64,000 nt of DNA from UBA1479 sp040218445 (lineage in GTDB: Bacteria; Pseudomonadota; Alphaproteobacteria; Rhodospirillales; Casp-alpha2), in the NCBI GenBank assembly GCA_040218445.1, contig JAVJRK010000010.1, positions 682,001 through 746,000 on the forward strand. Direction: 5' to 3'. Every line of letters starts with the position of its first letter. Positions within the stretch are counted from its first letter, which is position 1. Position numbers and translations under genes: made by a program. The notes beneath the pieces were generated by a model, which made no database searches, was not told where the DNA came from, and saw nothing but the letters and a program-made list of their open reading frames with translations. Of the stretch, positions 35,859 to 43,468 are shown piece by piece.

Positions 35859-36797
35859 GTGCGCCCGACAACCCGCCTGCGCGAACTTCTTAAATCCAAC
35901 GAAACCCTGGTCGTTCCCGGCTGTTACGACGCCATGTCGGCCAAGGTCATGGAACTGGTCGGCTTTCCCGCCGTCTACATGACCGGCTACGGCACCTCGC
36001 TGGCGCTGCTCGGCATGCCCGACGCGGGCCTGGCGACCATGACGGAAATGCATCTGAATGCGCGCTACATGGCGAACGCGGTCAAGGTGCCGGTGATCGC
36101 CGATGCGGACAACGGCTACGGCAACGCCATCAACGTGATCCGCTGCGTGCGTGAATACATTCAGACGGGGGCGGCCGCGATCCATATCGAGGATCAGGCC
36201 ATTCCCAAACGCTGCGGCCATGTCGCCGGGCGCCGGGTCATCCCCATGGCCGAAGCCGTCGGCAAGTACCGCGCCGCCGCCGACGTGCGGGACGAGCTGG
36301 ACCCCGATTTCGTGCTGATCGCGCGCACCGATGCCCGGGGGGCCCATGGCGGCAACCTGGACATCGCCATTGAACGCGCCAACGCCTATCTGGAAGCGGG
36401 CGCTGATGTGGCCTTCGTCGAAGGCCCGACTTCGCGCGAGGAAGTGGAACGCATCTGCAAGGAAGTGGATGGGCCGATCCTCTACAACCAGACCGGTGTG
36501 TCGCCGCGTTTTACCTCGGACGAGATGACGGCGCTTGGCATCGCCCTGACCATTCTGCCGGGTGCCGCCCACCGCGCGACGCTCAAGGCGCTTTATACTT
36601 TCGCCGCCGACATGAAGGAGCGGGGGCCAATGGTCGAGGCCGAATTGTTCGACAGCCTGAAGGGTCATCCGGTCGGCGATTTCCACACCTTCGCCGGGTT
36701 CGATCAGATCATGAAATGGGAAGAAGCCTATATGGACGAGGCGGAGATGGAGAAATACCAGGATTCCGTCGGCTTCCAGCCGGGTGGGGGTGACTAG
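35859..36797 (+). CDS. Isocitrate lyase/PEP mutase superfamily lyase
   Basis: A 312-residue enzyme beginning from GTG after a CGGAGGA ribosome site. The Mg site DADNGYGNAINV starts at residue 82 and the catalytic loop KRCGH at residues 117-121 carries Cys119, the residue that distinguishes isocitrate/methylisocitrate lyases from PEP mutases. The closest families are 2-methylisocitrate lyase, 2,3-dimethylmalate lyase and oxaloacetate decarboxylase. No prpC/prpD neighbours exist here, so the substrate is open. A GntR-type operator candidate lies upstream. Confidence 0.85.
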   Translation: MRPTTRLRELLKSNETLVVPGCYDAMSAKVMELVGFPAVYMTGYGTSLALLGMPDAGLATMTEMHLNARYMANAVKVPVIADADNGYGNAINVIRCVREYIQTGAAAIHIEDQAIPKRCGHVAGRRVIPMAEAVGKYRAAADVRDELDPDFVLIARTDARGAHGGNLDIAIERANAYLEAGADVAFVEGPTSREEVERICKEVDGPILYNQTGVSPRFTSDEMTALGIALTILPGAAHRATLKALYTFAADMKERGPMVEAELFDSLKGHPVGDFHTFAGFDQIMKWEEAYMDEAEMEKYQDSVGFQPGGGD

Positions 36798-36798
36798 T

Positions 36799-36911
36799 CA
36801 CAAAACCCAAGCGGCCCGTCTCGGGGCCGTGCAGGTTGTTTTGTGCGGGAAATGGAATAGCCTCCACAAAACCCAAGCGGCCCGTCTCGGGGCCGTGCAG
36901 GTTGTTCTGTG
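36799..36911. repeat. Direct doublet of a 47-base palindromic element (REP-like)
   Basis: Copies at 36799-36845 and 36865-36911 differ by one base and are separated by 19 bases (period 66). Each is an imperfect hairpin: outer arms CACAAAAC and GTTTTGTG, inner arms CGGCCC and GGGCCG. Two copies, similar to REP doublets of gammaproteobacteria, are next to the lyase stop. No transposase is nearby. Confidence 0.8.
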
Positions 36912-36942
36912 CAAAACTATCAACCGCGAAAACCCCTTGCAG

Positions 36943-36966
36943 AACGGCCCCTTCGGGGGCCGTTTT
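36943..36966 (+). terminator. Intrinsic terminator for the lyase gene
   Basis: AACGGCCCC (36943-36951), a TTCG tetraloop, and GGGGCCGTT (36956-36964) form a perfect 9-bp stem, followed by TT. Strong stability and the UUCG-type loop support termination downstream of the lyase gene and the repeat doublet. The T-run is short. Confidence 0.75.
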
Positions 36967-37031
36967 CATGTTGGGGACGAGGGGCGGGGTACGGAAGAAT
37001 TCGACCCTTTCATCCTTTTCCCATTCCCCCA

Positions 37032-37059
37032 TTGATTTTTGTGCGCTGCAACATATACT
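37032..37059 (+). promoter_or_regulatory. Candidate sigma-70 promoter for ppa
   Basis: TTGATT (37032-37037) and TATACT (37054-37059) are 16 bases apart, 48 bases before the ppa start. A GGAAGGGG ribosome site precedes the ATG. Confidence 0.5.
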
Positions 37060-37107
37060 CCGCCCCCTTAATTACTGGCGCGACTTGGCCAAGGAAGGGG
37101 CACCGCA

Positions 37108-37647
37108 ATGAACCTGGATAAAATTCCCGTCGGCGAAAACCCGCCCTACGACATCAACGTCATCATCGAGATTCCCATGGGCGGCAATCCGGTGAAGTAC
37201 GAGCTCGACAAGGAATCGGGCGCCATGTACGTGGACCGCTTCCTGCATACGGCGATGTACTATCCGTCCAACTACGGCTTCATCCCGCATACCCTGTCCG
37301 ACGACGGCGACCCGACCGACGTCATGGTGCTGGGCCAGGTGCCCGTGCAGCCGGGCGTGATCATCCGCTCGCGCCCCATCGGTGTGCTGATGATGGAAGA
37401 CGAAGCCGGTCTGGATGAAAAAATCCTCAGCGTGCCGGTCGATGACCTGCATCCCTATTACGGCAATGTCGGCAGCTACCGCGACCTGCGCCCGGTGATG
37501 CTCGAACAGATCGCCCATTTCTTCGAGCATTACAAAGATCTGGAGCGCGGTAAATGGGCCAAGATCAAGGGCTGGGGCGAGGCCGAACAGGCCATGGAGC
37601 TGATCCGCGACGCCATGGATCGCGCCAAGGAAAAGGGCAAGGCCTAA
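37108..37647 (+). CDS. ppa: Inorganic pyrophosphatase
   Basis: A 179-residue family I soluble pyrophosphatase hydrolysing PPi. The active-site signature DDGDPTDVMV is near residues 70-79, and the substrate-binding stretches KYELDKESGAM and YYPSNYGFIPHT are present. Length is typical. It has its own promoter and is convergent with maeB; the 265-base gap between them contains a candidate small RNA. Confidence 0.97.
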   Translation: MNLDKIPVGENPPYDINVIIEIPMGGNPVKYELDKESGAMYVDRFLHTAMYYPSNYGFIPHTLSDDGDPTDVMVLGQVPVQPGVIIRSRPIGVLMMEDEAGLDEKILSVPVDDLHPYYGNVGSYRDLRPVMLEQIAHFFEHYKDLERGKWAKIKGWGEAEQAMELIRDAMDRAKEKGKA

Positions 37648-37711
37648 GCCTGCTTTTCCGGTCCCCGCCCTTCGGCTTCAAACCCCGGCCTTCGCCCCCC
37701 CCCCCGGCCGG

Positions 37712-37822
37712 TAAAAGAAAGGCGGCCCATTGGGTCCGCCTTCAAGGGGAGCCGCTGAAATGGCAGCGGCGGGGGGTGCGTCAAACAAGCAATCTGATGA
37801 GCAGACGCTAGGCCCCCCGCAC
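37712..37822 (-). ncRNA. Candidate small RNA with intrinsic terminator
   Basis: Read on the minus strand, three consecutive hairpins occur. First, an 8-bp outer stem GCGGGGGG (37820-37813) with CCCCCCGC (37776-37769), plus an inner GCGTC/GACGC stem (37808-37804 with 37782-37778) around a 21-base loop. Second, GCCGCTG/CAGCGGC (37770-37764 with 37757-37751). Third, AAGGCGG/CCGCCTT (37742-37736 with 37725-37719) followed by TCTTTT, a good intrinsic terminator. The first and second stems share two bases. The 5' end is estimated from the first stem. No match to a named sRNA family is claimed. Confidence 0.5.
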
Positions 37823-37831
37823 GACAAACCG

Positions 37832-37866
37832 GTGACCGCGCGGTGACGGCTGTGTGACGATATGAC
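37832..37866 (-). promoter_or_regulatory. Phased GTCAC direct-repeat array
   Basis: On the minus strand GTCAC occurs at 37858-37854, 37847-37843 and 37836-37832, exactly 11 bases apart, with a related GTCAT at 37866-37862. Direct half-sites one helical turn apart are the architecture of PhoB and other OmpR-family response regulators (e.g. Pho box, TGTCAT direct repeats). The array ends about 10 bases before the predicted 5' end of the small RNA. Confidence 0.45.
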
Positions 37867-37912
37867 GGTTTCGCGGTCGGACCCCTGTTTTCCAGGGGCC
37901 CGTTGCGGGATA

Positions 37913-40183
37913 TCAGCCGACGTTGGCCTGATGGGCGGTCAGGGCGGCCATGATCGTGATGTCCGAGGTCGAAGCATCCATCTGCACGATCTGCGCGGGC
38001 TTGGAAAAGCCCAGCAAGATCGGGCCCAGCACCGTTGCCCCCCCGGCCGCCGACAAAAGGCGGGCGGAAATGCGCGATGAATGCAGGCCCGGCATGACCA
38101 GCACGTTGGCCGGCCCCGATAGGCGGCAGAACGGATAATTGGCCATCAAATCGGGGCTCAGCGCCACGCCGGCGCTCATTTCCCCGTCGTATTCGAACGC
38201 GATGTCGCGCCGGTCCAGCACGCCGACCGCATCGCGCATGGTATCCGCATGGGGCAGGTCCGGGTTGCCGAAATTGGCGAAGGACACCATGGCGACGCGG
38301 GGGTCATGGCCCATGGCCTTGGCGACCTGGGCGGCGCCTTCGGCGAAGTCGGCAAGCTGTTCCGGCGAAGGGGCCACGTTCACGGCCGTGTCGGTCATGA
38401 ACAGGGCCCGGCCGTCGCGGGTCAGCACGATCGACACACCGAACACACTTGTGCCGCCGCCGACTTCCAGCATGCGTGAGATATCCTTGAGCGACACCGT
38501 GTAATGGCGGGTCAGGCCCGTGACCATGCCGTCGGCGTCGCCGGCTTCGACCATGCAGGCGGCGAACACGTTGCGGTTGTTGTTGACCCGGCGTTGGGCG
38601 TCGCGCCTAAGCACACCCTTCCGCTGCTCCTTGCGGTACAGCATGTCGGTATAGCCTTCGTTCTTGTCCGACAACCGGGCGTTGGCAATCTCGATGCCGT
38701 CCGGGGCGGGCAGGCCCAGTTCGGCGATCTTGCCCCGGATCGCGTCTTCGCGGCCCACCAAAATCGGCGTGCCGTAGCCCTGTCCCAAAAAGGAATAGGC
38801 CGCGCGGATGACTTTTTCTTCCTCGCCCTCGGCGAACACGATGCGTTTCGGGTGGGCGCGCACCTGATCGAAGATCGCCTGCAGGGACCCGGCCGTGGGG
38901 TCCAGGCGGGCGGCCAGTTCGCCCGCATAGGCGCCCATGTCGGCGATGGGTTTTTGCGCGACGCCACTGTCCATGGCGGCCTGGGCCACGGCGCGGGGCA
39001 CGGCCCAGATCAGGCGCGGGTCGAACGGCGTGGGGATCAGATAGTCGGGGCCATAGGTCAGGCGCGATCCCGAATAGGCGGCATCGACTTCGTCCGGCAC
39101 GTCTTCGCGCGCCAGGTCGGCTAGGGCATGAGCGGCGGCGATTTTCATCTCTTCGTTGATGGTGCGGGCGCGCACGTCCAACGCGCCGCGGAAGATATAG
39201 GGAAAGCCCAGCACGTTGTTGATCTGGTTGGGATAGTCCGACCGGCCGGTGGCGATGATCGCGTCGTTGCGTACCTCGCGCACTTCCTCGGGCCAGATTT
39301 CCGGCACCGGGTTGGCCATGGCGAAGATCAGCGGCTTGGGCGCCATGGCGGCGATGTCTTCCTTTGCCACCGTGTCCGGGCCGGAAAGCCCGATGAACAC
39401 GTCGGCCCCCTTCATGGCCTCGCCCAGGGTGCGGGCATCGGTCGCGACGGCATGTTTGGATTTCCACTGGTTCATGCCGTCGGTGCGGCCTTCATAGATC
39501 ACGCCCTTGGAATCGCAGATCGTGACCTGTTTGGCGGGCAGGCCCATGGACTGGAACAGCTCGACACAGGCGATGGACGCGGCCCCGGCGCCGTTGACCA
39601 CCATGGTGATGTCTTCGATCTTGCGCCCCGTCAGATGCAGGCCGTTGATCAGCCCGGCGGCGGTGATGATCGCCGTGCCGTGCTGATCGTCGTGGAACAC
39701 GGGAATGTCCAAAAGTTCCTTCAGCTTTTCTTCGATGATGAAGCATTCGGGTGCCTTGATGTCTTCCAGATTGATGCCGCCGAAGGCCTTGCCCAGATGG
39801 CGCACGCAGTCGACGAATTCGTCCACGTCTTCCGTATTGACCTCAAGATCGATGCCGTCGATGTCGGCGAAGCGTTTGAACAGCACTGCCTTGCCTTCCA
39901 TCACCGGGGTCGCGGCGGCGGCCCCGATATTGCCCAGGCCCAGAACCGCCGTGCCGTTGGAAATGATGGCGACCTTGTTGCCGCGCGCGGTGTATTCGTA
40001 CCCCTTGGCCTCGTCCTTCTGGATTTCCAGGCAGGGTGCGGCCACGCCGGGCGAATAGGCCAGGGTCAGGTCGCGTTGCGTGGTCAGCGGCTTGGTCGCG
40101 CTGATCTGCATCTTGCCGGGGCGGCCCCGGGCATGCATGCGCAAGGCGTCCTGATACATCATGTCGTCGGCTTGTTTTTTCAT
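37913..40183 (-). CDS. maeB: NADP-dependent malic enzyme with phosphotransacetylase-like domain
   Basis: I start at the ATG at 40183 (MKKQADDMMYQDAL), 756 residues. Residues 1-420 are a malic enzyme (LAYSPGVAAPCLEI, GLGNIGAAAATPVMEGKAVLFK, VVNGAGAASIACVEL), oxidatively decarboxylating malate to pyruvate; residues 430-756 resemble phosphotransacetylase (RIVFAEGEEEKVIRAA). The PTA-like domain is regulatory, not catalytic, in characterised MaeB proteins. It links lactate/pyruvate and C4 metabolism. It is convergent with ppa and divergent from mutS. Confidence 0.96.
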   Translation of the reverse strand: MKKQADDMMYQDALRMHARGRPGKMQISATKPLTTQRDLTLAYSPGVAAPCLEIQKDEAKGYEYTARGNKVAIISNGTAVLGLGNIGAAAATPVMEGKAVLFKRFADIDGIDLEVNTEDVDEFVDCVRHLGKAFGGINLEDIKAPECFIIEEKLKELLDIPVFHDDQHGTAIITAAGLINGLHLTGRKIEDITMVVNGAGAASIACVELFQSMGLPAKQVTICDSKGVIYEGRTDGMNQWKSKHAVATDARTLGEAMKGADVFIGLSGPDTVAKEDIAAMAPKPLIFAMANPVPEIWPEEVREVRNDAIIATGRSDYPNQINNVLGFPYIFRGALDVRARTINEEMKIAAAHALADLAREDVPDEVDAAYSGSRLTYGPDYLIPTPFDPRLIWAVPRAVAQAAMDSGVAQKPIADMGAYAGELAARLDPTAGSLQAIFDQVRAHPKRIVFAEGEEEKVIRAAYSFLGQGYGTPILVGREDAIRGKIAELGLPAPDGIEIANARLSDKNEGYTDMLYRKEQRKGVLRRDAQRRVNNNRNVFAACMVEAGDADGMVTGLTRHYTVSLKDISRMLEVGGGTSVFGVSIVLTRDGRALFMTDTAVNVAPSPEQLADFAEGAAQVAKAMGHDPRVAMVSFANFGNPDLPHADTMRDAVGVLDRRDIAFEYDGEMSAGVALSPDLMANYPFCRLSGPANVLVMPGLHSSRISARLLSAAGGATVLGPILLGFSKPAQIVQMDASTSDITIMAALTAHQANVG

Positions 40184-40597
40184 GGTTCCGTCGTTTCTTC
40201 CCAAATGTCTTTATCGTGTGTCGTCGCCGGGATAGGCCAGGGGCTGCACCCAGGGTGCACCCGGCCCTGCCTCCGTCCCATGGGACGGTGGCGCCTATAC
40301 CGGCGGTGAATTTTCAAATGATGAGGACGGCGGTCCGCAGCGCCGCCTTGTGGCCCAGGTGCTCCCTGCTTCAAAGGTCTTTCGTGTTGTCGTTACGTCT
40401 TTTTACGTAATTAAATTTCATTTGCAAAGTTAAATTTGAAAGTATTGTGTTGATTCGGCGGGCGCTGCCCGGTTTTGTCGGAATGCCCGCAGGGGCACAG
40501 ATTTCCACAACTTCTCATCCGCCATTGCTTGCGCCGGATGGGCCAAGATGTGGTAGGCTCCCCTCATCCTGGGCGCATAGATATGATTTGGCGAGCC
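40184..40597. other. Divergent region, maeB / mutS
   Basis: A 414-base gap without a gene. An AT-rich island at about 40393-40445 contrasts with the GC-rich flanks: it holds TTACGT/ACGTAA (40393-40398 and 40405-40410), two TTAAATTT copies 19 bases apart (40411, 40430), and TTTGCAAA between them. A GCACCC/GGGTGC hairpin lies near 40245-40260. The region should carry both promoters; I cannot assign hexamers safely. The mutS frame extends upstream to 40475 but begins more plausibly at 40598. Confidence 0.55.
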
Positions 40598-43393
40598 ATG
40601 CCTCCCGACGACGTCGCGCCTGTTTCCGATCCCGAAGAAGACGCCCTGAACCGGGCGGACGCACCCGCGCCCAATGATGGTGCCGGGGCCGTTACCCCCT
40701 CTGCCGGCGAAGCCGGCGTTACGCCGATGATGGCCCAGTTTCTGGAAATCAAGGCGGCGCATCCGGACGCCCTGCTGTTTTACCGCATGGGTGATTTCTA
40801 CGAACTGTTCTTCGACGATGCGGTCAAGGCGTCCCAGACCCTGGACATTGCGCTGACCAAGCGTGGCAAGCATTTGGGCGACGACATCCCCATGTGCGGC
40901 GTGCCCGTGCATTCCCACGAAAGCTATCTGACGCGGCTGATCCGGGCTGGCCACAAGGTCGCGATTTGCGAACAGGTCGAAGACCCGGCGGAAGCCAAGA
41001 AGCGCGGCTCGAAATCGGTCGTGAAGCGGGCCGTGCAGCGCATCGTCACCCCAGGCACGATCACCGAAGACACGCTGCTGGATGCACGGTCGCACAATTA
41101 TCTGTGTGCCGTGGCCTCGGCCCAATCGGACCTGGGCCTTGCCTGGATCGACATGTCGACCGGCGACTTCCAGACCCAGCCGGTCACGGCCCCGGGATTG
41201 GGCGCGGCCCTGGCGCGGATCGACGCGGGCGAGCTTTTGACGCCGGACCGGCTGTTGGATACGCCCGATCTGTACGAGGTGTTCGGTGAGTGGAAGGAAC
41301 GCCTGACGCCCCTGCCGTCGGCCCGGTTCGACAGCGCCAATGGCGAGAAGCGTCTGAAGGATCTGTTCCATGTCGGCACGCTGGACAGTTTCGGGGCCTT
41401 TTCGCGGGCCGAGCTGGCCGCCGCCGGGGCGCTGGTCGATTATGTGGAGCTGACCCAGAAGGGCAAGGTGCCGCGCCTGACCCCGCCCCGGGTGCTCAGT
41501 GCGGGCGCGGTCATGGGGATCGATGCCGCGACCCGGCGCAATCTGGAACTCACGCGCACGCTGGCGGGCGAACGGCGGGGCTCGTTGCTGGATGTGATCG
41601 ACCGCACCTTGACCGGGGCGGGCGCGCGCCTTTTGGCGGCGCGGCTGGCCGCCCCCCTGACCGATCCCGCCGCCATTGCCGAACGCCTGGACGCGGTCGA
41701 ATTCTTTTATGACGATGGGCGGCTGGGCGAAGACCTGCGCGCCGCCCTGTCGCAGGTGCCGGACGTGGCCCGGGCCTTGTCCCGCATATCCCTGGGCCGG
41801 GGCGGGCCGCGTGACCTGGCCGCCGTCAGGGACGGCCTGGTTCAGGCATCCGCCCTGCGGGGTCTTCTGGCCGGCGCCAAGGGGCTGGTCCCCGCCACCG
41901 TGACCCAGGCCATGGGCGATCTGGGCGAACACGGGACGCTGACCGACCGACTGGGCCGGGCCCTCGGCGATGAGTTGCCCATGCTGGCACGCGACGGCGG
42001 CTTCATCCGCCCGGGCTATGCCCCGGCGCTGGACGAGCACCGCCAGCTGCGCGACGACAGCCGCAAACTGATCGCGGGTTTGCAGACCAAGTATGTCGAG
42101 GTGACGGGGGTCACGACCCTGAAGGTCAAGCACAACAACGTGCTGGGCTATTTCATCGAGGTCCCGGCCAAACAGGCGGACAAGATCCCGACCAATAAGA
42201 CAGAGGACGGCAGCGATAGTCCCTTCATCCACCGCCAGACCATGGCCAATGCCATGCGCTTTTCCACGGTGGAACTGGCCGATCTGGAAACCCGCATCGC
42301 GCGCGCCGCCGACCGGGCCTTGGCGTTGGAATTGGAGCTGTTCGCCGAACTGGTCAACGAAGTCACGGCCCGGGCCCGGGAAATCGCGCTCGCCGCCGAT
42401 GCCCTGGCCCGCCTGGACGTGGCCTCGGCCTTGGGCGCGCTTGCCCGCGACCGGCGTTACGTGCGCCCGGTGGTTGATGCCTCGCGCAGCTTCCGCATCG
42501 AAGGCGGCCGCCATCCGGTGGTAGAAGCGGCCCTGCAGCGCCAGGGCGACGGCGCCTTCGTCGCCAACGACTGCGATCTTTCGGCGGCGGACGAGGATCA
42601 GGACAGCGACGGCCGCCTGTGGGTTCTGACCGGGCCCAACATGGCGGGTAAATCGACCTTTCTGCGCCAGAACGCATTGATCGCCGTGCTGGCCCAGATG
42701 GGGGCCTTCGTGCCCGCCGCATCGGCCCATATCGGCGCGGTCGATCAGCTGTTTTCCCGCGTCGGTGCGGCCGACGACCTTGCCCGCGGGCGGTCGACCT
42801 TCATGGTCGAGATGGTGGAAACGGCCGCCATCCTTAATCAGGCCGGGCCGGGGGCGCTGGTGATCCTGGATGAAATCGGGCGTGGTACGGCGACCTATGA
42901 CGGCCTGTCCATCGCCTGGGCCGTGGTCGAACATCTGCACGACGTCAATACCTGCCGGGGCCTGTTCGCAACCCATTATCATGAACTGACGCAGCTTGCC
43001 GGGCGGCTGGACCAGTTGGCGCCCCATACCATGCGGGTCAAGGAATGGCAGGGCGACGTGGTGTTCCGGCACGAAGTGGCGCCCGGCACGGCCGACCGGT
43101 CCTACGGCATCCATGTGGGCCAGCTGGCGGGCCTGCCCGCCGCCGTCACGGCGCGGGCCGAACAGGTGCTGGAAAAACTGGAAGCGGGCGACGGTTCTCC
43201 CCGCGCCGCCGATCTGGCCGACGACCTGCCGCTGTTTTCCGCCACGCCCCCCAAAGCCGGGGGGGCAGGGGGACAAAAAGGCCCCTCGCCCGTGGACGCG
43301 GCCGTCGGCGGGATGAATCCCGATGAAATGACTCCCCGTCAGGCTTTGGATTTCCTATATAACCTGAAGAACTTGGCGCCCAAAAACGACTGA
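40598..43393 (+). CDS. mutS: MutS, DNA mismatch recognition ATPase
   Basis: I take the ATG at 40598, giving 931 residues; the open frame begins at 40475. A 45-residue acidic, Pro/Ala-rich N-terminal stretch precedes the mismatch-binding domain with MGDFYELFFDDA (F-x-E motif). The Walker A motif GPNMAGKST is at residues 679-687 and the DEIGRGTATYDG Walker B/D-loop follows. A disordered C-terminal linker and a short helical tail complete it. It is divergent from maeB and followed by glnD. Confidence 0.95.
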   Translation: MPPDDVAPVSDPEEDALNRADAPAPNDGAGAVTPSAGEAGVTPMMAQFLEIKAAHPDALLFYRMGDFYELFFDDAVKASQTLDIALTKRGKHLGDDIPMCGVPVHSHESYLTRLIRAGHKVAICEQVEDPAEAKKRGSKSVVKRAVQRIVTPGTITEDTLLDARSHNYLCAVASAQSDLGLAWIDMSTGDFQTQPVTAPGLGAALARIDAGELLTPDRLLDTPDLYEVFGEWKERLTPLPSARFDSANGEKRLKDLFHVGTLDSFGAFSRAELAAAGALVDYVELTQKGKVPRLTPPRVLSAGAVMGIDAATRRNLELTRTLAGERRGSLLDVIDRTLTGAGARLLAARLAAPLTDPAAIAERLDAVEFFYDDGRLGEDLRAALSQVPDVARALSRISLGRGGPRDLAAVRDGLVQASALRGLLAGAKGLVPATVTQAMGDLGEHGTLTDRLGRALGDELPMLARDGGFIRPGYAPALDEHRQLRDDSRKLIAGLQTKYVEVTGVTTLKVKHNNVLGYFIEVPAKQADKIPTNKTEDGSDSPFIHRQTMANAMRFSTVELADLETRIARAADRALALELELFAELVNEVTARAREIALAADALARLDVASALGALARDRRYVRPVVDASRSFRIEGGRHPVVEAALQRQGDGAFVANDCDLSAADEDQDSDGRLWVLTGPNMAGKSTFLRQNALIAVLAQMGAFVPAASAHIGAVDQLFSRVGAADDLARGRSTFMVEMVETAAILNQAGPGALVILDEIGRGTATYDGLSIAWAVVEHLHDVNTCRGLFATHYHELTQLAGRLDQLAPHTMRVKEWQGDVVFRHEVAPGTADRSYGIHVGQLAGLPAAVTARAEQVLEKLEAGDGSPRAADLADDLPLFSATPPKAGGAGGQKGPSPVDAAVGGMNPDEMTPRQALDFLYNLKNLAPKND

Positions 43394-43468
43394 AGGCCGC
43401 CGAATTCCTGAAAGAACGCCCCAACGGCGCGGGTGTTTCCCTGATCCCCCCTGGTGTATAAGGGCCGC

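Larger units (their letters stand above)
36798..37107. other. Intergenic region before ppa
   Basis: This 310-base stretch has no gene. It holds a palindromic 47-base repeat doublet (36799-36911), a strong terminator (36943-36966), and the ppa promoter candidate (37032-37059). Minus-strand frames running through the doublet contain the repeated peptide NNLHGPETGRLGF and are artefacts of the repeat. Confidence 0.7.
37648..37912. other. Structured convergent intergenic region, ppa/maeB
   Basis: The 265 bases between two convergent stop codons contain no gene but are densely structured: an 11-base C run (37695-37705), a candidate minus-strand small RNA with terminator (37712-37822), phased GTCAC repeats (37832-37866), and a CCCCTG/CAGGGG hairpin (37882-37898) just after the maeB stop without a T-run. 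Confidence 0.6.

Noticed and set aside
36799..36911. Considered as a minimal CRISPR array
   Set aside because: Only two repeats of 47 bases with a 19-base spacer, strongly palindromic, and no cas genes.
36709..37032. Minus-strand frame with repeated NNLHGPETGRLGF peptides
   Set aside because: The peptide repeat is the translation of the palindromic doublet; no start signal or homologue.
37695..37705. Eleven-base C homopolymer
   Set aside because: Possible phase-variable tract or assembly error, but it is not in a coding region or promoter, so no function is claimed.
40411..40437. CtrA-box pair (TTAA-N7-TTAA)
   Set aside because: The TTAA elements are 15 bases apart rather than seven, so they do not fit the CtrA consensus.
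40430..43276. A 948-codon minus-strand frame over mutS
   Set aside because: It overlaps MutS entirely and shows only Gly/Arg/Gln-rich composition, a shadow frame.
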